64,000 nucleotides of DNA from Adhaeribacter arboris (GCF_003023845.1 NZ_PYFT01000001.1:1736001-1800000), one strand, 5' to 3'. Counted from the first letter of the stretch, positions 52,364 to 61,562 are shown. The notes: generated by a model not told the origin, from the letters alone. Program-made: numbers and translations.

Positions 52364-53110
52364 TTAGTTTTCGAAAAACAGATACAAGGTAACCGTATTA
52401 GTAGTAACCCGGTCCAGGCTTTTGGCGCCCAGGTTATTACCCGGCGAACGCAAATTAGTAAGTCCGTTTGAAAAACGAAGTTCCGGCGCAAATTTAAAGA
52501 ACGGGTAAAATAAATCTACCCCTACCCCGTATTCAATGGCAAAATCATTGGAGTTAATTTCTAACTGGGTAGCGGCATCGCCTTTCTTTTTATTACCCAC
52601 GTTTATAGAGGCCTTGGCTCCTCCTACTACGTATACCCGTACATTTTTGCGCCGCTCCGATTTTAATTTTACCAATAAAGGAAATTCCGCGGCCGTAATG
52701 CCAAATTCCTGGGTACTTTCTTCGCCTTCGCCGTTCTTGAAATTCAAGCGGCGCGAGTAAAATCCGACTCCCGGTAAAAAGCGCAGATCTACGTAATGAG
52801 TTATTTTTTTATTTAAAACAAAGCCAATGTTAAAACCTGGGGTGCCTTGCGAAAAAAGAGTGCTGCCATCGGGTTTGTAGACACTATCCACGAAATATTG
52901 GGAATGTTCGAGTTTAAACTTGGCTAAATTGGCACTCAGGTGAAACCCATAATGCATGGATTTGGCATCGTGGTTCGATAAATTAATTTTTTCAATTTTC
53001 TTCTGTGCTTGTACAGGCTGGCAAATAGCCGCTAGTAACAAAAAAAAGAAAGTTGCTGCTATTTGGTACCCACGTAAATGGAACTGATGCCAAAAGTAAG
53101 AGAATGCCAT
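52364..53110 (-). CDS. porT: PorT-like outer-membrane protein (type IX secretion)
   Basis: The 248-residue protein has a late signal peptide (about 14-36, ending 'QPVQAQ') and a small outer-membrane barrel: 'MHYGFHLSANLAKFKLEH', 'GFNIGFVLNKKITHYVDLRFLPGVGFYSRRLNF' (in part), 'IEYGVGVDLFYPFFKFAPELRFSNGL' and a final strand 'TVTLYLFFEN'. PorT/SprT is required for type IX secretion and often follows ubiE, as here. The only ATG places its first 52 nt inside ubiE. Confidence 0.8.
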   Translation of the reverse strand: MAFSYFWHQFHLRGYQIAATFFFLLLAAICQPVQAQKKIEKINLSNHDAKSMHYGFHLSANLAKFKLEHSQYFVDSVYKPDGSTLFSQGTPGFNIGFVLNKKITHYVDLRFLPGVGFYSRRLNFKNGEGEESTQEFGITAAEFPLLVKLKSERRKNVRVYVVGGAKASINVGNKKKGDAATQLEINSNDFAIEYGVGVDLFYPFFKFAPELRFSNGLTNLRSPGNNLGAKSLDRVTTNTVTLYLFFEN

Positions 53111-53781
53111 GTGGTTGATTTAAATCCGACTTGTTTTAAAATATTGATAAAATCCGGGCCGTCCGGAAAAGCTTGTACCGATTCCGGCAAGTACGTATAG
53201 GCCGCCCGGTCTTTGGAGATTAGTTTGCCGAACACCGGTAATATGCGCTTAAAATAAAAATTATAGCTTTGTTTAAACGGGAAAGCTTTGGGTTTAGAAA
53301 ATTCCAGAATTAGAATTTGACCGCCCGGTTTTAAAACCCGGAACATTTCGGAAAGTCCTTTTTCCAGGTTTTCAAAATTTCGTACTCCAAAAGCGGCCAT
53401 TACCACATCAAACGTATTCACCTCAAATTCCAGATTTTCCGAATCGCCGGTTTTTAACTCAATTAAGTGGCTGATTTGCTTTTTGTCTAGCTTCTGGCGG
53501 CCTACGGCCAGCATCCCTTCGGAAATATCAACCCCGACAATTTTCTTCGGCTTTATTCTTAATGCTTCAATAGCAAAATCGCCGGTGCCGGTAGCAATGT
53601 CTAAAATATACTCGGGCTTTGTTTTCGCTACCAAATCGATGGCCTTTTTGCGCCAGTAAATATCTACCCCGGCACTTAAAAAATGATTCAGGAAATCGTA
53701 TTTGCCCGCAATGCTGTTAAACATGTGCGCCACCTGCGATTTCTTATTTTCTGCGGTATCTTTATAAGGAACAACGGCCAT
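53059..53781 (-). CDS. ubiE: Demethylmenaquinone methyltransferase
   Basis: Methylates demethylmenaquinone to menaquinone with SAM; menaquinone is the respiratory quinone of this phylum. It is 240 residues. 'VAHMFNSIAGKYDFLNHFLSAGVDIYWRKKA' (in part) is the UbiE signature. The SAM loop is 'DIATGTGDFA' and the motif 'MAAFGVRNFENLEKGL' follows. The 3' end overlaps porT by 52 nt in a different frame. Confidence 0.95.
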   Translation of the reverse strand: MAVVPYKDTAENKKSQVAHMFNSIAGKYDFLNHFLSAGVDIYWRKKAIDLVAKTKPEYILDIATGTGDFAIEALRIKPKKIVGVDISEGMLAVGRQKLDKKQISHLIELKTGDSENLEFEVNTFDVVMAAFGVRNFENLEKGLSEMFRVLKPGGQILILEFSKPKAFPFKQSYNFYFKRILPVFGKLISKDRAAYTYLPESVQAFPDGPDFINILKQVGFKSTTWHSLTFGISSIYVGTK

Positions 53782-53803
53782 ATTTTAATTTTAAATCCGG
53801 AAC

Positions 53804-53811
53804 CAAAAGTA
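53804..53811 (-). promoter_or_regulatory. -7 element of ubiE-porT
   Basis: On the minus strand TACTTTTG matches TAnnTTTG, 22 nt upstream of the ubiE start and downstream of the terminator of the preceding gene. No -33 TTG at normal spacing. Confidence 0.5.
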
Positions 53812-53849
53812 CGATGGATTACCAGTAATACGTAGCTTCGGTGCAAAAA

Positions 53850-53875
53850 AAAGGCTAAACCAAAGTTTAGCCTTT
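53850..53875 (-). terminator. Terminator of the PD40/TPR gene
   Basis: An 11-bp perfect stem (53850-53860 against 53865-53875) with a 4-nt loop. On the minus strand it ends in eight or more T residues. Confidence 0.85.
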
Positions 53876-54006
53876 AAAACGCGAAAATTGTATTTTAAGT
53901 ACAATTCTTTACGATATAATTAGAATTAAGTATCTTAATGTTATTCCCTTCGGGTGGAAGCTATTTATTTTGCCTTTCACCCCAATCCCGACGATTTACT
54001 TAAAAT

Positions 54007-55608
54007 TTAATTACCCTTGGCAGCTGATTCTTTTGGTAGTTTGGCAAAGGATAAAGCAAAATCTTTACTCAAAACTACATCTTCGGCAACAGTAGCCGGA
54101 ACTTCGTATTCCTGCGTAGCCAATACTTGTCCGTTTTTCGAAAAAGTAACCTGGTAAGTTCGACCCGATTGCACTGGTAATTCAAAGGTACGGGTATCAG
54201 GAGTTAAAGTAACCGTATAGGAAAGCATTTTATTGTGTAGGGGCTTACTGCTAAAAACAACTTCTATTTCACCAGTAGCTGTGTCTTCAAGGGAATCAGA
54301 AATTTTTCCCCGCACTAAAACATTCTTACTCAAATCAATTGACCAGAGATCTTTCTCTCCGTAGCCACCCATCCGGTACGACGATAAATAAGCCATAGTG
54401 CCGTCGGCGCTTAAACGAAAGTACGTGTCGTCGTCGGGCGAATTAACCGGATAACCCATGTTCTCGGGTTCCGACCAAGTCTGGCTTTTTAAATCAAAAT
54501 GCGTGACAAAAACATCGCTACCCCCCATGGAATTATGCCCCCGCGAGGTAAAATACAGGGTCTTACCATCAGCCGTTAAAAAAGGACTGTCTTCGTCCAT
54601 AGAGGTATTAATAGTTTTTCCTAAATTTTTAGGTTTACCCCATTCTCCTTGCGCCGTTTTTTGGGAAACAAACAAATCTTTATCGCCTGCCTTGGAATAA
54701 TGGTTCGAAGCAAAATACATGGTAGAGCCATCCGCCGAGATAAAGGCGTCGCTTTCGTAACCACTGCTATTAACACTGCCCGATAATTTTTGCGGATTAC
54801 TCCAATCTTGATTATTTTTCTTGGAGTAGTAAAAATCGCCGTTTTCCGTTTGACGATACAAAAGCAATTTGGTATCGTTATCGAAAAGCTGAATGGAAGC
54901 ATCGTGCCCTCTACTGTTCAAATGCAAGCTTAAGGAACGCGGCGCAGACCAATTATTATCGTCTAAACGGACCACTTCTACAATTTCTTCATCATACTCC
55001 CCATCGGTTTCCGTATGATTACTGGTAAAGTTGCTGCTGCGGGTGGTATAAATCAGGGTTTTCCCGTCCCGCGCTATTACCGGACTATGGTCAGAAAAAG
55101 GAGTATTGATGGTAGGACCCAAATTTCGCACAAAAAGGTCTTTCGGGTTCCTTACCATTTTATCCGCGAACCGGCTTTGCTCCATTAATAAAGCTATTTC
55201 TTTCCGGGCAGGTGCATTTTTTGTAAGGGTACCAACATATAGCTCAAAATGCTGAATGGCATCCTCGAACCGGTAATTTACGTGATCTACCCGGCCAAGC
55301 CAGTATTCAATATCCGGCGAAACGTTGGGGGTTAAACGTTGGGCTTTATATAAGTAATCGCTGGCTTTGTCTTTATCGTAGGCTAAATAACTTACGCCCG
55401 CCTTAAATAAGGCTTCGGCATTATCGCTGTTTTCGTTTAGTATTTGCTCATAGTAAGGAATAGCAGACCGGTAATTTTCTAAGGCAAAAAACTTATCTCC
55501 TATTTTCATCAGGTTGCGCAGACTTTGAGCTTGGCTACTGAATGAAAGTAAAAACGAACCGGTAAAGAGTACCAAAGCTTTGGCGGTTTTTCCGTAAAGT
55601 TTAATCAT
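54007..55608 (-). CDS. TPR and PD40 beta-propeller protein
   Basis: The start 'MIKLYGKTAKALVLF' (55608) gives 533 residues with a signal peptide ending 'SSQAQ' (about 28). N-terminal TPR repeats (about 30-145, 'ALENYRSAIPYYEQIL') are followed by a six-bladed WD40-like PD40 propeller (about 165-430) with repeated 'ADGKTLYFTS' and 'SPFLTADGKTLY' words. A short C-terminal beta domain ends the protein. It resembles PorE-type proteins of type IX secretion but lacks their OmpA-like peptidoglycan-binding domain. Function in the envelope is inferred. Confidence 0.85.
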   Translation of the reverse strand: MIKLYGKTAKALVLFTGSFLLSFSSQAQSLRNLMKIGDKFFALENYRSAIPYYEQILNENSDNAEALFKAGVSYLAYDKDKASDYLYKAQRLTPNVSPDIEYWLGRVDHVNYRFEDAIQHFELYVGTLTKNAPARKEIALLMEQSRFADKMVRNPKDLFVRNLGPTINTPFSDHSPVIARDGKTLIYTTRSSNFTSNHTETDGEYDEEIVEVVRLDDNNWSAPRSLSLHLNSRGHDASIQLFDNDTKLLLYRQTENGDFYYSKKNNQDWSNPQKLSGSVNSSGYESDAFISADGSTMYFASNHYSKAGDKDLFVSQKTAQGEWGKPKNLGKTINTSMDEDSPFLTADGKTLYFTSRGHNSMGGSDVFVTHFDLKSQTWSEPENMGYPVNSPDDDTYFRLSADGTMAYLSSYRMGGYGEKDLWSIDLSKNVLVRGKISDSLEDTATGEIEVVFSSKPLHNKMLSYTVTLTPDTRTFELPVQSGRTYQVTFSKNGQVLATQEYEVPATVAEDVVLSKDFALSFAKLPKESAAKGN

Positions 55609-55984
55609 AGAGTAATAGTTAATAGAACAGGCACTAAATAAATGAAATACCTTTGTTGTTGAGCGGTGCTTTGTAAACAAATAAGCTTCGTCGTAAAAAG
55701 TGAATTATCGAACTGTTATGAACAAAAATCAGCTTCGATTTATATTTCCGCTTTTTGACTATAATTTAGATCGATACCTCATGATAGTTTATAAATACAG
55801 AAAAAATATAATTTATTCAATATCAAACCTAAAAGAACAAGTACTTGTGTTAGCAACAATGTGAGTAGCGAAAACTGTTCCCGAATTACTGCTTTTTATT
55901 TTACAACTTGTTTTTATTTAAAAGGAAAGTCTTGTTTACCAGAAGAGAGGTTTTAAGAACGCTTAGCATTGCCTCTACTTTACG
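55609..55984. other. AT-rich divergent intergenic region
   Basis: No credible gene. It separates the propeller gene from engB and should contain the promoter of the former, but I see no exact element for it. Confidence 0.4.
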
Positions 55985-55992
55985 TATATTTG
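55985..55992 (+). promoter_or_regulatory. -7 element of the engB unit
   Basis: TATATTTG matches TAnnTTTG, 77 nt before the engB ATG. The nearest upstream TTG is only 13 nt away, shorter than usual. Confidence 0.45.
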
Positions 55993-56069
55993 CGCTTTTA
56001 AATAATTAAACTAACGGCTACGTACTAATTTGTAAGTTCAAAGTTTAGTCTAACCGTAACAAAAACACA

Positions 56070-56675
56070 ATGATAATTAAAGAAGCGAAATTTATTAGTA
56101 GCAACACCGAGGTAGCCAAATGTCCCGAAACCAAATTACCAGAGTATGCTTTTATTGGCCGATCGAATGTAGGAAAATCTTCGCTGATAAATATGCTCAC
56201 CGAACGCAGCAAATTAGCTAAAACATCTTCTTTACCCGGTAAAACTCAGTTAATCAATCATTTCTTAATCAACGACACTTGGTATCTGGTAGATTTACCG
56301 GGTTACGGCTGGGCCAGAGTAAGCCAGACCTCGCGCGAAAAATGGTCGAAAATGGTGAAAGCCTACCTGCGCAACCGGAGTAACCTGGCCTGCGTTTTTC
56401 TGTTGATAGATTCTCGCCTGGAACCCCAAAAATCCGACTTAGACTTTATACAACTGCTCGGTGAAATGGGAGTACCTTTTGTGCTTGTATTTACTAAAAC
56501 GGATAAACAATCAATACAGAAAACGCAGGCGAATATTGCGGCTTTCCGGCGCACTTTACTGCAAACCTGGGAGGAGCTGCCCCAACAATTTATTACTTCC
56601 TCAGCGGAGAAAAAAGGACGGGAGGAACTCTTACAACTCATCGAGCAAACGAATGCCGAACTAGGGAAAAATTAA
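56070..56675 (+). CDS. engB: Ribosome biogenesis GTP-binding protein EngB/YsxC
   Basis: A TrmE-Era-EngA-like GTPase needed for large-subunit assembly. It is 201 residues. G1 'GRSNVGKSSLIN' at 30-41, G2 region 'KTSSLPGKTQ', G3 'DLPGYG', G4 'TKTD' and G5 'SSAEK' are all present. It starts a unit with the TonB-C and DUF5606 genes. Confidence 0.96.
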   Translation: MIIKEAKFISSNTEVAKCPETKLPEYAFIGRSNVGKSSLINMLTERSKLAKTSSLPGKTQLINHFLINDTWYLVDLPGYGWARVSQTSREKWSKMVKAYLRNRSNLACVFLLIDSRLEPQKSDLDFIQLLGEMGVPFVLVFTKTDKQSIQKTQANIAAFRRTLLQTWEELPQQFITSSAEKKGREELLQLIEQTNAELGKN

Positions 56676-56740
56676 AAATTTTGGCACTAAACTTGACCCC
56701 GGGGACGTTCTACTTTCATCTTTTAATCTAATAAAAAAGT

Positions 56741-57145
56741 ATGCAATTAAAATTTTCGATTTTGTTTTTAAGTTTCGCTTTCTTTGCAGCCGCTCATTCC
56801 GCTTTGGCCCAAACCACTGCCCCGGCAGACGCACCAAAAACGAATAAGGTGGGAGTGGATAAGGTATTGCCTTTTGCCGAATTTCACGAAGGTGGCCAAA
56901 CGGCTATGTACGATTTTATCGCGCAAGAGCTAAAATACCCTCCTTTAGCGAAACGTAATCGCATTCAGGGCCAGGTGATTATTGGTTTCACGATGAATGA
57001 GGATGGTACCGTGGCGAACGCAAAAATTCTTAAAAACATTGGCGGCGGCTGCGGCGATGAAGCTTTACGGGTTGTAAAATTGTTAAAATTTAATGCTCCT
57101 GGTTTTGCTTCCAACTACAGCATTCCGATTAACTTTAAACTTTAA
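56741..57145 (+). CDS. Secreted TonB C-terminal-domain protein
   Basis: The 134-residue protein is a signal peptide (about 1-24, 'AAHSALAQ') and one TonB_C domain: 'YPPLAKRNRIQGQVIIGFTMNEDGTVANAKILK' (in part) and 'GCGDEALRVVKLL'. It has no membrane anchor or proline-rich spanner, so it is unlikely to transduce energy like true TonB. It sits 66 nt after engB. Confidence 0.85.
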   Translation: MQLKFSILFLSFAFFAAAHSALAQTTAPADAPKTNKVGVDKVLPFAEFHEGGQTAMYDFIAQELKYPPLAKRNRIQGQVIIGFTMNEDGTVANAKILKNIGGGCGDEALRVVKLLKFNAPGFASNYSIPINFKL

Positions 57146-57159
57146 TTAAAAAATTATTT

Positions 57160-57645
57160 ATGCCTGTTAATTTAAAAGACATAGCTTCCATCGCCGGTAT
57201 GAGCGGCTTATACCGTATTGTGAGCCCTACCCGCAGCGGGGTTATTATCGAGACTTTAGACGATAAGGCCAGCCGGCAGGTAGCACAATCCAAGCACCGG
57301 ATTTCTTTACTGCACGAAATTTCTATTTATACCGAGGACGCAGAAGTTACGGTACCGCTGGCCGAAGTATTCGAACGTATTCGTCAGAAATATGGTCAGG
57401 AATTAACAGTAAGCAGTAAATCGAGTAACGCTGAGTTATTTTCTTTTATTCAGGAAATTATTCCGGATTTTGATCGCTCGCGGGTATACGTTTCGGATAT
57501 TAAAAAAATAATAACCTGGTATGGCATTGTAAGCAAATACGTACCTTTTACCGAGGCAGAACCAGTCCCGGAGACAGAAAACACTTCCCACGCGGAACCC
57601 GCCCTAAGCGAAACCAACAAAGAACCAAATACGAAAGAATCTTAA
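57160..57645 (+). CDS. DUF5606 domain-containing protein
   Basis: The 161-residue cytoplasmic protein begins 'MPVNLKDIASIAGMSGLYRI' and has 'SKHRISLLHEISIYTED' and 'DFDRSRVYVSDIKKIITWY', which match the conserved DUF5606 family of Bacteroidota. The C-terminal 30 residues are low-complexity (E/T/P). The function is unknown. It is 15 nt after the TonB-C gene and is followed by a terminator. Confidence 0.85.
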   Translation: MPVNLKDIASIAGMSGLYRIVSPTRSGVIIETLDDKASRQVAQSKHRISLLHEISIYTEDAEVTVPLAEVFERIRQKYGQELTVSSKSSNAELFSFIQEIIPDFDRSRVYVSDIKKIITWYGIVSKYVPFTEAEPVPETENTSHAEPALSETNKEPNTKES

Positions 57646-57650
57646 TTTAA

Positions 57651-57672
57651 AAATCCTCTTTTAAGAGGATTT
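57651..57672 (+). terminator. Terminator after DUF5606
   Basis: Stem 57651-57660 against 57663-57672 (aaatcctctt/aagaggattt) followed by a run of T, 6 nt after the stop codon. Confidence 0.85.
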
Positions 57673-57779
57673 TTTTTTACCAAAAGTTTACCTTTCGGGT
57701 ATTATTGCCCGGCCCTTTGCTAAAAGGCTGGGTTAGTAAAACGGAATTTTACGCATTGTTTTCTACTTACCTGATTGGA

Positions 57780-59060
57780 ATGAAAGTATTTAAATTTGGC
57801 GGTGCTTCGGTAAAAGATGCGGCTGCCGTTTGCAATGTCGGTACTATTCTGCAAGCCCAACAATCGGGTAGTAGTTATATTTTAGTGGTAGTTTCGGCCA
57901 TGGGAAAAACTACTAATGCCTTAGAGCAGGTATTTGAAAAAGCTTTTCACCAGCAAGATTTTACTGCCCCCCTGAGCAACCTACAACAATATCACTATCA
58001 AATTATCCGGGAATTATTTCCGGAGCAGCATCCGGTTCAGCAACAAGTAGAAAATTTGTTTCAGCAACTGCAAGCCTATTTATCAACTATTGACTCCTCA
58101 GATTTATACGATAAGCAATACGATCAGGTAGTAAGCTATGGAGAACTCCTGGCCTCCGTTATTTTAAATGAATACCTGACCCATGTGCAAGTACCCAGCA
58201 CCTGGTTAGATTGCCGGCCCATAATCCGGACGGACCCCATTTGGCGCGAAGCGAAAGTTGATTGGAACTTAACGCAAAACAATATTCAGAATAGCGTAAA
58301 ACCGCTTTTGCAAAAAACGCACGTAGTAACGCAGGGTTTTCTGGGTGGTACTTTCGATGAATTTACCACTACCTTAGGGCGGGAAGGCTCCGATTATACT
58401 GCGGCTATATTTGCTTACTGCCTCCCGGCTCAATCGGTAACTATCTGGAAAGACGTAGCGGGCTTATTAAATGCAGACCCCAAACTATTTTCCGATACTG
58501 TTTTGTACCAGGAAATTTCCTTTCAGGAAACAATTGAAATGGCTTACTACGGGGCCAGCGTCATTCATCCGAAAACGATAAAGCCGTTGGCCATTAGTCA
58601 TATACCTCTCTATGTAAAATCTTTTCTGCATCCCGAAGCTCCCGGTACCGTTATTCATGATTGCCGGCACGATAAAATTGCGCCCGCTTTTATCGTGAAA
58701 CAGCAGCAATGTTTGATTTCTTTTCAGGAGAAAGATTTCGCGTTTATCAACGAAAGTAATCTGAGCACCATCTTTGCCGCCCTAGCCAATTACCGGTTCA
58801 AAATAAATCTAATGCAAAACTCCGCTATCTCGTTTTCCGTCTGTACGGACTCTGATGCGACCCGACTCCCATTATTTATGCAATCTCTCCAGGAACAATT
58901 TAATATCCACTATAATACGGATTTAACTTTATTTACCATCAAAAACTACGACGAAGCGAGCATTACCCATTTAACTAAGGATAAAATAATATTACTGGAA
59001 CAGCGCTCTCGCACTACGTTTCAGTTTGTGAGTAAAACAGGAATTACCGTACAACCATAA
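57780..59060 (+). CDS. Aspartate kinase (monofunctional)
   Basis: Phosphorylates aspartate as the first step to lysine, threonine and methionine. The ATG at 57780 ('MKVFKFGGASVKDA') gives 426 residues; the upstream frame crosses the terminator and is not coding. Kinase motifs 'FKFGGASV' (4-11), 'VVSAMGKTT', 'GREGSDYTAA' and 'WKDVAGLLNADPK' are clear. A C-terminal ACT-like region ('AFINESNLSTIFAALANYRFKINLMQNSA', in part) is short, so feedback control may differ. Confidence 0.92.
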   Translation: MKVFKFGGASVKDAAAVCNVGTILQAQQSGSSYILVVVSAMGKTTNALEQVFEKAFHQQDFTAPLSNLQQYHYQIIRELFPEQHPVQQQVENLFQQLQAYLSTIDSSDLYDKQYDQVVSYGELLASVILNEYLTHVQVPSTWLDCRPIIRTDPIWREAKVDWNLTQNNIQNSVKPLLQKTHVVTQGFLGGTFDEFTTTLGREGSDYTAAIFAYCLPAQSVTIWKDVAGLLNADPKLFSDTVLYQEISFQETIEMAYYGASVIHPKTIKPLAISHIPLYVKSFLHPEAPGTVIHDCRHDKIAPAFIVKQQQCLISFQEKDFAFINESNLSTIFAALANYRFKINLMQNSAISFSVCTDSDATRLPLFMQSLQEQFNIHYNTDLTLFTIKNYDEASITHLTKDKIILLEQRSRTTFQFVSKTGITVQP

Positions 59061-59291
59061 ACACTTTAGCGGCAGCGCTAGCAGGTATTACTAAAAAAAT
59101 AAAAGTTTATAAACCCCCCATTTTTAGTTAAACTGAGCTTTTACCAAATTCTGTCCGACTAAATGGAAAGTTAAAGTCTGCCATTCTATTTAGTCAAAAT
59201 CAAACCATTGTTTAAGTATTGGTAAACGAAAAAAATTTAAATTATACTCTATTACGTACTTGGTATTCTGGCACTTATTTGATTTTAGCTT

Positions 59292-60065
59292 ATGGAATTT
59301 ATAAAAGTAACCAACACGGTACAGCCGTATGTCGCTTTAATCCAATTAAACCGCCCCAAAGAGTTAAATGCTTTGAGCGTGGCTTTAATGAGTGAGTTGC
59401 GTGCTACTTTACAAGAATTAGATGCGGATAGTAACGTGCGGGTTATTGTTATAACCGGTAATGAAAAAGCTTTTGCCGCCGGAGCCGATATTAAACAAAT
59501 GGCCGGTAAATCAGCGATGGATATGTACCAGCTGGACCAGTTTGCCACCTGGGATCACATAAAAAAAATTAAGAAGCCCATCATTGCGGCGGTTTCTGGT
59601 TTTGCTCTTGGTGGGGGTTGCGAATTAGCCATGCTCTGCGATATGATAATTGCCTCCGAAACCGCTATTTTTGGGCAGCCGGAAATTAAAATTGGCGTGA
59701 TTCCGGGAGCAGGTGGCACCCAACGTTTAACCAAAGCCATTGGTAAAGTTAAAGCCATGGAAATGGTTTTAACCGGTAAATTTATGCCGGCAGATGAAGC
59801 GGAAAAACACGGCCTTATTAACCGGGTAGTACCCGTAGAACTTTATTTATCCGAAGCGGTAAAGTTGGCAGCCCAAATTGCCGCTCTATCGCCGATTGCC
59901 GTTAAATTAGCCAAAGAAGTTGTTTTACGATCTTTCGAAACGCACTTGGAGGAAGGATTAATTCTGGAACGCAAGAACTTCTACCTGGCTTTTGCTTCCG
60001 AAGATCAAAAAGAAGGCGTGGCCGCCTTTATAGAAAAACGCAAACCAAATTTTAAGGGAAAGTAA
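59292..60065 (+). CDS. Enoyl-CoA hydratase/isomerase family protein
   Basis: A crotonase of 257 residues. The oxyanion-hole segments are 'AFAAGADIKQM' (60-70) and 'ALGGGCELAM' (105-114). The two catalytic glutamates of true hydratases are both present: Glu111 and Glu131 ('GQPEIKIGVIPGAGGTQRL'). Enoyl-CoA hydration in fatty acid oxidation is therefore likely. Confidence 0.93.
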   Translation: MEFIKVTNTVQPYVALIQLNRPKELNALSVALMSELRATLQELDADSNVRVIVITGNEKAFAAGADIKQMAGKSAMDMYQLDQFATWDHIKKIKKPIIAAVSGFALGGGCELAMLCDMIIASETAIFGQPEIKIGVIPGAGGTQRLTKAIGKVKAMEMVLTGKFMPADEAEKHGLINRVVPVELYLSEAVKLAAQIAALSPIAVKLAKEVVLRSFETHLEEGLILERKNFYLAFASEDQKEGVAAFIEKRKPNFKGK

Positions 60066-60097
60066 GAAGTTAAAGGTTACAGGTTGCAAGTTGCATG

Positions 60098-60294
60098 GTT
60101 TTAAGGTTGGAAAGTTAGAAAGTTGGAAGGTTAAAAAGTTTCTTACTGAAAAAAAGAGGGATTTTATATTTTAATTTAATTTTTCGCTTGTATATGAATT
60201 ACTAGAACGATTTCTCTCTTTATTAATTTTCCGATATTATACGTTTAACCTTCCAACTTTCCAACCTTAAAACTTTTCAACCTTCCAACCAACA
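60098..60294. repeat. Inverted low-complexity repeat between enoyl-CoA hydratase and waaA
   Basis: The left arm (about 60098-60140) is built from 'aaggttggaaagttgg'-type words. The right arm (about 60244-60294) is its imperfect reverse complement ('aaccttccaactttcc'). The arms fill the ends of the intergenic region, up to 5 nt before the waaA start, around an AT-rich centre. Confidence 0.7.
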
Positions 60295-60299
60295 ACTGC

Positions 60300-61562
60300 A
60301 TGACGAAGCTTTTTTATAACTTGGGAATTCAATTTTACGGCTTATTGCTGCAAACTACTGCTCCTTTTCATGCGAAGGCGGGCAAATGGGTAGGTGGCCG
60401 ACAAAAATTTTTCCCGGCTATGACCGAAAAGCTAGCCGGAAATAAGCAGCCAGTTATCTGGTTTCATTGTGCCTCATTGGGCGAATTTGAACAGGGCAGA
60501 CCCGTTATAGAAAGAATAAAACAAGAGTATCAAGCTTACAAAATAGCCCTTACTTTTTTTTCTCCTTCGGGCTACGAAGTACGGAAGAATTATGCCGGGG
60601 CCGATTACATTTTTTACCTACCGCTTGATACCGCTGCGAACGCGCAGAAGTTCATAAAGTTATTACAGCCCCATCTAGCAGTGTTTGTTAAATACGAGTT
60701 TTGGTACCATTATTTGTTCGAATTAGATAAGCGGCAAATTCCGGCAATTTCCATATCGGCCGTTTTTCGGGAGAACCAACTTTTTTTTAAATCTTACGGT
60801 AGCTTTTACCGGAATATTTTAAAACTATTCACCCATATTTTTACGCAAAACGAAAGTTCCGCCCAATTACTCCGGCAGGCGGGTATAAACCAGGTTACGG
60901 TAGCCGGCGATACCCGCTTCGATCGGGTGCTGCAAACCGCCGCGCAGGCCCAGAAAATACCCTTGGTAGCTAGTTTTAAAAACCAGGAAAACGTATTTAT
61001 TATTGGGAGTAGCTGGCCCGCCGATATGCAGGTATTGTTGCCGTTTATTCAGGAAAATTTAGCTACCCTCCGGTTCATCATCGCCCCGCACGAAATACAT
61101 TCTACTGAAATTAATAAATTGATCCAAAATTTTGCCGGTCAAGCTATCCGGTATTCCTTAGCGGAAGCAGCTACCGTATCCGATTACCGCGTTTTAGTAA
61201 TAGATAATGTGGGTTTATTGGCTTCTTTGTACCAGTACGGAACGTACGCGTACATTGGCGGCGCTTTTGGCAAAGGTTTGCATAATACCCTGGAAGCCGC
61301 CGTTTTTGGCTTACCGCTTTTCTTTGGACCAAATTTTACTAAATTTCAGGAAGCAATAGATTTAGTAACTTTAGAGTGTGCTTTTCCCGTTCATAATACG
61401 GCGGAACTAAGCAAGAAATTTGGGCAAGTAAATTCCGATCCGCATAAACAAATTTTAATAAAAGAAACAGCAGAAAAATACCTGGCGCAACATGCCGGAG
61501 CTACTACCAAAATTTTAGCAGCTTGCCAGCAATGGCTAACAAATACCGCATGGAAGGTTTAG
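60300..61562 (+). CDS. waaA: 3-deoxy-D-manno-octulosonic acid transferase
   Basis: Transfers Kdo from CMP-Kdo to lipid A at the inner membrane. It is 420 residues with a short N-terminal membrane segment. The GT30 domain has 'WFHCASLGEFEQGRPV' with the catalytic Glu of the family, 'KYEFWYHYLFEL', 'GDTRFDRV' and the nucleotide-binding C-terminal 'GGAFGKGLHNTLEAAVFGLPLFFGP' (in part). The start codon lies right at the repeat. rsgA overlaps its 3' end. Confidence 0.94.
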   Translation: MTKLFYNLGIQFYGLLLQTTAPFHAKAGKWVGGRQKFFPAMTEKLAGNKQPVIWFHCASLGEFEQGRPVIERIKQEYQAYKIALTFFSPSGYEVRKNYAGADYIFYLPLDTAANAQKFIKLLQPHLAVFVKYEFWYHYLFELDKRQIPAISISAVFRENQLFFKSYGSFYRNILKLFTHIFTQNESSAQLLRQAGINQVTVAGDTRFDRVLQTAAQAQKIPLVASFKNQENVFIIGSSWPADMQVLLPFIQENLATLRFIIAPHEIHSTEINKLIQNFAGQAIRYSLAEAATVSDYRVLVIDNVGLLASLYQYGTYAYIGGAFGKGLHNTLEAAVFGLPLFFGPNFTKFQEAIDLVTLECAFPVHNTAELSKKFGQVNSDPHKQILIKETAEKYLAQHAGATTKILAACQQWLTNTAWKV

